This document shows positions 5,510 through 10,451 of a stretch of 10,451 bases of DNA, piece by piece. Under the pieces are notes generated by a model. The model was not told the DNA's origin, ran no database searches, and was given only the letters and a program-made list of their open reading frames with translations. The stretch is taken from positions 1 through 10,451 of the forward strand of contig CBFIHA010000122.1 of the NCBI GenBank assembly GCA_965662195.1, in the 5' to 3' direction. This DNA is from UBA1268 sp965662195 (GTDB lineage: Bacteria; Planctomycetota; Planctomycetia; Pirellulales; UBA1268). Every line of letters begins with the position of its first letter. Position 1 is the first letter of the stretch. Both the position numbers and the translations under genes were made by a program.

Positions 5510-7033
5510 ACGGCAACTGCGGCCGCTGAGCCGCATGCGACCGACATCATCGTCTACGGTGCCACGCCGGGCGGCTTTTCTGCGGCGATCGCGGCGGCTC
5601 GAGAAGGAGCCTCGGTCATCTCCGGCGGACTTAGCCACTGTGACTCCAACCAGATGGTCCGCTCAACCTTGATGGGGCTGTTTCACGAATGGCATACGCG
5701 GATCGTGAAGGACTACACCGATCGCGGCCGCAAGGCCCCGTACAACCCGGCGATCAAAGATCAGGCGCTGTGGACGTTTGAGCCGCATGTGGCCCTGCGC
5801 GTGACGAAAGCCATGCTCGATGAGGCGGGCGTGAAGGTGCTGACCGATCACGACCTGCAGTCGGTCACCAAGGATGGTTCACGGATCGTGTCGCTGGTGA
5901 CGAAACGGGGGGCGTTCGCTGCCCGGGTGTTTATCGATGGCAGCTACGAGGGCGACCTGATGGCTGCTGCGGGCGTCGACTGGACGATCGGCCGAGAGGG
6001 CCGCGACGACTATGACGAGCCGCTGGCGGGCAGGCAGTATCCGAAGCCGGGGATGGCCATCAATGGGTTTGACGACGCCGGCCAGCCGCTCCCGTTGGTG
6101 ACGGCCCAGAGCCGCGGGGACGAGGCGGCGGGAGATGCCAACCTGATGGCCTACAGCTTCCGGCTCTGCCTGACGACCGATCCGCAGAACAAGGTGCCCA
6201 TGACCTCGCCGACCCACTACGACCCGGCGCGGTTTGAGATCATTCGCCGCTACCTCAAGGCGGGCGGTGATCCCAACCAGATCGGCTTCGATCTCTATGG
6301 CTTGCCCGGCCGCAAGGTCGACGGCAACAACTCCATCGCTCGCCAGTTTTCGATCGGCCTCGTGGGCGGCGGCACCGAGTGGCATACGGCCACCGAAGCC
6401 GAGCGAGAGAAAATCTGGGAAGCCCACAAGCAGTACACGCTGGAGTTCATTCACTTTCTCGCGCACGATCCCGCCGTCCCCAAACCCCTCCGTGACAAGT
6501 ACGCATCACTCGGCTTCTGCCAGGATGAGTTTGCCGACTCCGGCTATTTCCCGCCCGCGCTTTACGTCCGTGAATCACGGCGACTGCGGGGCCTGTATGT
6601 CATCAGTCAAAAGGACATCATGAACGAGCCCGAGAAGGATGACCCGATTGCGATTTCGTCGTTCCCGATCGACTCACACGACTGCCGACGGGTGGCGGTG
6701 AAAGGCGGGGGCGTGGTCAACGAGGGCACGATCTTCCCGAAGCGAAAAGGACGAGGGCAGGGCTATGCCTACCATGTGCCCTACCGGGCCGTGCTGCCCA
6801 AGCCAGCCCAGTGCGACAACCTCCTCGTGCCTGTCGCGCTGTCCTGCACGCACGTCGGAATGTCATCACTGCGGATCGAAGGCGCATGGATGGTGATCGG
6901 CCAGGGAGCCGGCGTGGCCGCTGCACTGGCTGCGAAGAACGTCGTTACCGTGCAGGATGTGGACTATCCGCAGCTCCGGGACCGCCTCCTCGCACAAGAC
7001 GCGGCGCTCGGCCTGCCGACCGCCGGCGAGTAA
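5420..7033 (+). CDS. Secreted FAD-dependent oxidoreductase (FAD_oxidored type) with rearranged N-terminus
   Basis: From the ATG at 5420 the protein is 537 aa; GTG 5393 would add 9 residues and overlap the previous stop. Residues 1-22 look like a signal peptide, with another possible cleavage after AAA36. The dinucleotide-binding strand and glycine loop follow (DIIVYGATPGG, 42-52), then family-typical blocks: SGGLSHCDSNQMV (68-80), WTFEPHVALRVT (118-129), FIDGSYEGDLMAAAG (171-185), and the C-terminal FAD-domain end from NLLVPVALSCTHVGM (467-481) through GQGAGVAAALA (494-504). Two things are odd. Codons 1-30 are a copy of the start of the downstream sulfatase gene, including APPNVLF. Between V66 and I67 the protein seems to lack about a dozen residues that normally include the ribose-binding acidic residue and a GG pair. 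The role is probably periplasmic oxidation of a sugar or related compound; the substrate is unknown, and FAD binding is doubtful if the gap is real. Confidence 0.85.
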   Translation: MPAARPLVLAIVVISAGAVVVAPPNVLFMATATAAAEPHATDIIVYGATPGGFSAAIAAAREGASVISGGLSHCDSNQMVRSTLMGLFHEWHTRIVKDYTDRGRKAPYNPAIKDQALWTFEPHVALRVTKAMLDEAGVKVLTDHDLQSVTKDGSRIVSLVTKRGAFAARVFIDGSYEGDLMAAAGVDWTIGREGRDDYDEPLAGRQYPKPGMAINGFDDAGQPLPLVTAQSRGDEAAGDANLMAYSFRLCLTTDPQNKVPMTSPTHYDPARFEIIRRYLKAGGDPNQIGFDLYGLPGRKVDGNNSIARQFSIGLVGGGTEWHTATEAEREKIWEAHKQYTLEFIHFLAHDPAVPKPLRDKYASLGFCQDEFADSGYFPPALYVRESRRLRGLYVISQKDIMNEPEKDDPIAISSFPIDSHDCRRVAVKGGGVVNEGTIFPKRKGRGQGYAYHVPYRAVLPKPAQCDNLLVPVALSCTHVGMSSLRIEGAWMVIGQGAGVAAALAAKNVVTVQDVDYPQLRDRLLAQDAALGLPTAGE

Positions 7034-7103
7034 CACGAAGAGCCCTTCCCTTCTGGGCGCGAGCCCGCTTGCTCGGTATTCCCCCAACTTCCGCCATAAA
7101 GCC
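7034..7103 (+). other. Intercistronic gap with GNRA hairpin
   Basis: The 70-bp gap between oxidoreductase and sulfatase 1 holds GGGC-GCGA-GCCC (7055-7066), a 4-bp stem with a GNRA tetraloop. A second GAGCCC at 7040-7045 can pair with the same GGGC. There is no U-run and no promoter that stands out. It could act in mRNA processing or stability between cistrons, or mean nothing. Confidence 0.3.
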
Positions 7104-8702
7104 ATGGTCCTGATGCCCGTCGTTCGCTCGCTCGTCTTTGCCATTCTGGTGATCTCGGCCGGGGCCGTGGTGGCGGCCCCGCCCAATGTGCTGTTTCTGG
7201 CCGTGGACGACATGAACGACTGGGTCGGCTGCCTCGGGCAAACCCCCCGGGCGATCACGCCCAACATCGATCGCCTCGCTGCCCGCGGCACGGTTTTTCC
7301 CGACGCCCACACCGCCGGCGTGTTTTGTGCCCCGAGCCGGGCCGCGATCTTCAGCGGCCAGTTTGCCTCCTCCACCGGCTGCTACACCACCGCCACCTAC
7401 TTCGTCGATCATCCGGAACTCGAGCCGCTGCAGGTGAGCTTCGCCAAGGTGGGCTACACCACGCTCGGGGCGGGCAAGCTCTTCCACCATCCCGTCGGCT
7501 GCATCGACACCCGCGGGTGGAGCGAGTTTTTTCTCCGTTCTCCGCAGCAACGGGAAGCCGGCTGGCCGCTCGACTCGTGGGGCAAAGACACGCCCTTCCC
7601 CAGTCCCTTCCCCAACAGCGTCTACAACCGCGGGCAGAAGGTGAAGGGCGGCATGTTCCTCGAATGGGCGGCGCTGGCCAACGACCGCGAAGCCGAGATG
7701 GCCGATACCCGCCGTGTCGACTGGGCGGTGCGGCAGCTGCAGAAGCCGCACGACAAGCCCTTCTTTCTGGGCGTCGGACTCTATGCCCCGCACTACCCCA
7801 ACTACTGCCCGCAGAAATATTTCGACCTCTATGACCGCGACGCGATCGAGCCCCCCGTCTTCAAGGAGGGTGATCTCGACGATCTTCCCGAACGGATTCG
7901 CAAGGCCAAGAGCGCCCGCTCCCGCATCCTCCAGAAGCTCGAGGATCTCGACGCCGTCAAGGACGCGATCCATGGCTATCTGGCCTGCATGAGCTATGCC
8001 GATGCGATGCTCGGCCGGGTGCTCGACGCACTCGAGGCGAGCCCCTCTGCCGCGAACACCATCGTGGTGTTGTGGAGCGACCATGGCTACCACCATGGGG
8101 AAAAGGGGGACTGGGGGAAGCACACGCTCTGGGATCGCACGTCGCGGGTGCCCCTCATCTGGGCAGGGCCCGGCGTCGCCAAGGGGCGGCGGCCCGATGC
8201 CATTGTCAGCCTGATCGACATCTATCCCACACTGGTAGACCTGTGTGGCCTGCCGGCGCCACGCCAGCGGCTCGAAGGCCGATCGCTGGCCGGCCTGCTC
8301 AAAGGGGGCAAGCCGGATGGCGAGCAGGGCGACGACCGCACAATCCTCCTCCCCGGTATGGCGCCAGGCGAGTTTGCACTCATCAAAAAACACTGGCGAT
8401 ACATCCGCTACGGTGACGACGGCGAAGAACTCTACGATCGCCGGGCCGATCCCCATGAATGGACCAACCTCGCCACGAGCGAGAGCCACGCGACCATTCT
8501 TGAGCAGCTGCGGCAGGCCGCTCCGGCATCGTTCGCGCCGCCAGTGGAAAACCTCAACCCTCGTCGCGATCTGGTCATCGAAGGCGACTCCTTCCGCTGG
8601 GAGAAGGGCAAGGGCACATATGTGCCCGTGCCGGAATACGTTCCCGCCACCACGCCTCCTGCGACCAAGACGTTTCCTACACCCCGGCCGGAGCCCGGCT
8701 GA
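7104..8702 (+). CDS. Secreted Cys-type sulfatase, iduronate-2-sulfatase-like (sulfatase 1)
   Basis: A 532-aa type I sulfatase, hydrolysing sulfate esters after conversion of its active-site cysteine to formylglycine. A signal peptide covers about 1-25 (cleavage near AVVAA). Metal-binding D35-D36 follow NVLFLAV; the active site is C75-A-P-S-R79, a full CxPSR sequence for the formylglycine-generating enzyme. Later come WSDHGYHHGEKGDWGKHTLW (D326, H327, K339) and RVPLIWAGPGV. The GKHTLW-RVPL pattern is typical of iduronate-2-sulfatase-like (S1_7-type) sulfatases. Near the end, GEELYDRRADPHEWTNL is the usual C-terminal block. ATG 7104 is chosen because the signal peptide starts there; ATG 7113 is the alternative and aligns with the oxidoreductase start. 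No Shine-Dalgarno sequence is clear, so translation may depend on coupling. The substrate is presumably a sulfated polysaccharide; its identity is not readable here. Confidence 0.92.
   Translation: MVLMPVVRSLVFAILVISAGAVVAAPPNVLFLAVDDMNDWVGCLGQTPRAITPNIDRLAARGTVFPDAHTAGVFCAPSRAAIFSGQFASSTGCYTTATYFVDHPELEPLQVSFAKVGYTTLGAGKLFHHPVGCIDTRGWSEFFLRSPQQREAGWPLDSWGKDTPFPSPFPNSVYNRGQKVKGGMFLEWAALANDREAEMADTRRVDWAVRQLQKPHDKPFFLGVGLYAPHYPNYCPQKYFDLYDRDAIEPPVFKEGDLDDLPERIRKAKSARSRILQKLEDLDAVKDAIHGYLACMSYADAMLGRVLDALEASPSAANTIVVLWSDHGYHHGEKGDWGKHTLWDRTSRVPLIWAGPGVAKGRRPDAIVSLIDIYPTLVDLCGLPAPRQRLEGRSLAGLLKGGKPDGEQGDDRTILLPGMAPGEFALIKKHWRYIRYGDDGEELYDRRADPHEWTNLATSESHATILEQLRQAAPASFAPPVENLNPRRDLVIEGDSFRWEKGKGTYVPVPEYVPATTPPATKTFPTPRPEPG
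7113..7202 (+). repeat. Direct repeat copy B: sulfatase 1 5' end (likely parent copy)
   Basis: Partner of 5420-5509. The segment encodes the signal peptide plus the first strand of the sulfatase fold, PPNVLFLA, which runs straight into the metal-binding VDD. It is therefore at home here and foreign in the oxidoreductase gene. Confidence 0.85.
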
Positions 8703-8718
8703 GATCGCCGAACAAACC

Positions 8719-10422
8719 ATGACTATCCGATGTGCCTGCCTTCGTGCGGCCCGCTGTGCGCTCGTTGCGGCGACGCTTTGGAATGGGACCGTGCCGCCTG
8801 CCGCCGCGGCAGCCGATGCTCCCCGGCCCAATATCGTCATGTTCCTGATTGACGACCAGGATGTTGACCAAATCGGGGCCTTCGGCGGAGAGACCTACAC
8901 GCCCAACCTCGACCGTCTGGCCCGCGAGGGCATGCGATTCACGCAGGCCTACGTCAGCAGCACGGTCTGCACGCCGTCCCGCTACTCGTTCCTCACCGGT
9001 CGCTACGCCGGCGCATGCTACGAGCCGTCTTTTCTGAAGGAATGCCCATCCGGCACCCAGGCGTTCATCGCATTCAATGTCGGGCTGGAAGACGACAATA
9101 TGAACGTCGGTGCCATCCTCTCAGCACACGGCTACGCGACGGGATACGTCGGCAAGTATCACGTGCACGGCGGTGAAGCAGCCGCTGGTTCCAAGGCGAT
9201 CAAGCAGGCCGCCGCCGACGAACAGACCGCGGCGGTCTGCAGGGCCGATGAACTGGCGTGCCGCGAGGAAATCATGAAACGCGGGTTCTCGTGGGCCAAG
9301 CATGTGTACTGGGGCAACATGAGCGGCCCCTGGGGCCACCACAATCCGGACTGGACCATGGAGGCCGCCCTCGAGTTCATCGAGATGAACAAAGACCGGC
9401 CGTTTTATCTGCACTACTGCCCGACCCTGCTCCATGGCCCTGATAAAGCCTGGCGGAAGAGCATCGATCATCCCGAATGCACCGGTCAGGGGCCGGTCCA
9501 GCCGAGTGCGAAACTGCTCAGCCGACGCCGCGAATTCCTCGCCACGCTGAAGGCGAAAGGCATTCCCGACGAGAAGGCAGGGGAAACCTGGATCGACGCC
9601 AACCTGGGCGAGTTGATGGCCAAGTTGAAGGAACTGGGGATCGACCGCAACACGCTGGTCGTCTTCGCCCCGGACCACGGCCGTGACAACAAGGGGTCGC
9701 TCTACGGCCACGACGGCGCCCGGGTGCCGCTGATCATGCGTTGGCCCGCGACGATACCCGCTGGACAAACCTGCGACGAGCTGGTTCAAAACATCGACAT
9801 GCCGCCCACCTTTTTCGAACTTGCCGGTGCCACCGTGCCCGATTCCTGCCGCATCGACGGCCGAAGCCTCACGCCTTTGTTCACAACCGGGCGGGCCGAC
9901 CAGTGGCGGGATCATCTCTATCTGGAAATTGGCTCCAGCCGCGCCGTGTTGACCAAGGACTGGACGTACCTCGCCACCCGCTACACCCAGGAGCAGATCG
10001 CCGCGATCGAGCGGGCTTCCCCCGCCCAACTCCCCAAGCTGATGGCCCCCCTGGGACGCATGGGCATCGGCGTTCGCGGGGCGGATCACCCCGGCTTCTG
10101 GAACGAAGACCAGCTTTACAACGCTCGGCTCGACCCGAAAGAGACGAGAAACCTCGCCGACATCCCCGACTACGCCTCAACGCTCGAGGCGATGCGGGCG
10201 ACGCTGACGGCCCGGCTCGAGACCCTCGACCGCCCGTTCGGTGAGTTCGTTCCGGGCGGCAATGCGGCGGAGCCGGGCCGAGTTGAAGCCCAACGGGCGA
10301 TCCTCCGCCAGCTCACAGTCAAGGGCAAGGATGTCTTCGTGCCACCGGAACTGGGCGGTGCAGGGATGTCGAAACGCGAGCGAAAGCGCAAGAAGAGTAA
10401 AACACTGAGCAAAGCACTGTAA
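8719..10422 (+). CDS. Secreted Cys-type sulfatase (sulfatase 2) with basic tail
   Basis: A 567-aa type I sulfatase. The signal peptide spans about 1-32 (ending PPAAAAA). Metal-binding D45-D46 lie in PNIVMFLIDDQD, and the formylglycine site is C84-T-P-S-R88. The distal active-site block is FAPDHGRDNKGSLYG (D319, H320, K325), followed by RVPLIMRWP. DQLYNARLDPKETRNLAD is the usual C-terminal block. It shares the fold but little detail with sulfatase 1, so it is not a recent duplicate and probably cuts a different sulfate position or sugar. The last 20 or so residues (from MSKRERKRKKSK) are strongly basic, unusual for an exported enzyme. The start at 8719 comes 16 nt after the sulfatase 1 stop; upstream in-frame codons back to 8245 belong to the other frame of sulfatase 1. 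Formylglycine-generating enzyme is not encoded in the window. Confidence 0.92.
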   Translation: MTIRCACLRAARCALVAATLWNGTVPPAAAAADAPRPNIVMFLIDDQDVDQIGAFGGETYTPNLDRLAREGMRFTQAYVSSTVCTPSRYSFLTGRYAGACYEPSFLKECPSGTQAFIAFNVGLEDDNMNVGAILSAHGYATGYVGKYHVHGGEAAAGSKAIKQAAADEQTAAVCRADELACREEIMKRGFSWAKHVYWGNMSGPWGHHNPDWTMEAALEFIEMNKDRPFYLHYCPTLLHGPDKAWRKSIDHPECTGQGPVQPSAKLLSRRREFLATLKAKGIPDEKAGETWIDANLGELMAKLKELGIDRNTLVVFAPDHGRDNKGSLYGHDGARVPLIMRWPATIPAGQTCDELVQNIDMPPTFFELAGATVPDSCRIDGRSLTPLFTTGRADQWRDHLYLEIGSSRAVLTKDWTYLATRYTQEQIAAIERASPAQLPKLMAPLGRMGIGVRGADHPGFWNEDQLYNARLDPKETRNLADIPDYASTLEAMRATLTARLETLDRPFGEFVPGGNAAEPGRVEAQRAILRQLTVKGKDVFVPPELGGAGMSKRERKRKKSKTLSKAL

Positions 10423-10451
10423 GAACGACGACAGGTTCTGGATTGCCCGGG

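Noticed and set aside
6957..7103. N-terminal extension of sulfatase 1 into the oxidoreductase gene
   Set aside because: The signal peptide begins at 7104 or 7113, and the extension lies in the wrong frame of the oxidoreductase.
8245..8718. N-terminal extension of sulfatase 2 into the sulfatase 1 gene
   Set aside because: The extra residues are out of frame with sulfatase 1 and precede a clear signal peptide at 8719.
6945..8840. Long minus-strand open frame of 631 codons opposite sulfatase 1
   Set aside because: It lies antisense to a gene with full sulfatase motifs, has low-complexity content typical of the complement of GC-rich codons, and shows no recognisable domain.
9121..10089. Minus-strand open frame opposite sulfatase 2
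   Set aside because: It is antisense to conserved sulfatase blocks and has no domain of its own.
1..10451. tRNA genes, rRNA genes, CRISPR arrays, transposases or attachment sites
   Set aside because: I saw no cloverleaf-like sequence, no regularly spaced repeats and no transposase or integrase motifs on either strand; the only notable repeat is the 90-bp sulfatase leader copy.
10423..10451. Possible feature in the final 29 bases
   Set aside because: Too short and without a visible inverted repeat or start site.

Overview
The window looks like chromosomal DNA of a planctomycete, most likely of the Pirellulales type. The evidence is a DUF1559 pseudopilin-like protein (FTLIELLVVIAIIG start plus an H-X9-DG motif near the C-terminus), a small lipoprotein overlapping it, two secreted Cys-type sulfatases, a secreted FAD-dependent oxidoreductase and uniformly high GC. 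This is inferred from gene content; no rRNA or other phylogenetic marker is present.

Left part (1-3715): a 5'-truncated LRAT-type (NCEHF) protein on + converges, with only 4 bp between stop codons, on a minus-strand pair: miaE-like tRNA hydroxylase followed by a P1B-type metal-transporting ATPase. Across a 116-bp divergent promoter region lies a DUF2237 gene on +.

Right part (3716-10451): a 261-bp non-coding leader with a plausible sigma-70 promoter, a 10-bp palindrome and two competing hairpins precedes five + strand genes that look like one operon: DUF1559 protein, small lipoprotein, FAD-dependent oxidoreductase, sulfatase 1 (CAPSR), sulfatase 2 (CTPSR). Gene spacing is tight (14-nt overlap, about 23 nt or a 4-nt overlap depending on start choice, 70 nt, 16 nt). 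All five products carry an export signal of some kind, suggesting an envelope-located system acting on sulfated polysaccharide or its sugars. The substrate cannot be read from the sequence.

The most unusual signal is in the FAD oxidoreductase gene. Its first 30 codons (5420-5509) are a diverged ungapped copy, 77 of 90 bases identical by hand count, of the first codons of the downstream sulfatase (7113-7202). The copy includes the sulfatase-fold strand APPNVLF, which has no place in a flavoprotein. A little further on, the same protein seems to lack about a dozen residues of the FAD-binding loop (the usual E-x(4-6)-GG segment), so it may be a rearranged or non-FAD-binding member of its family.
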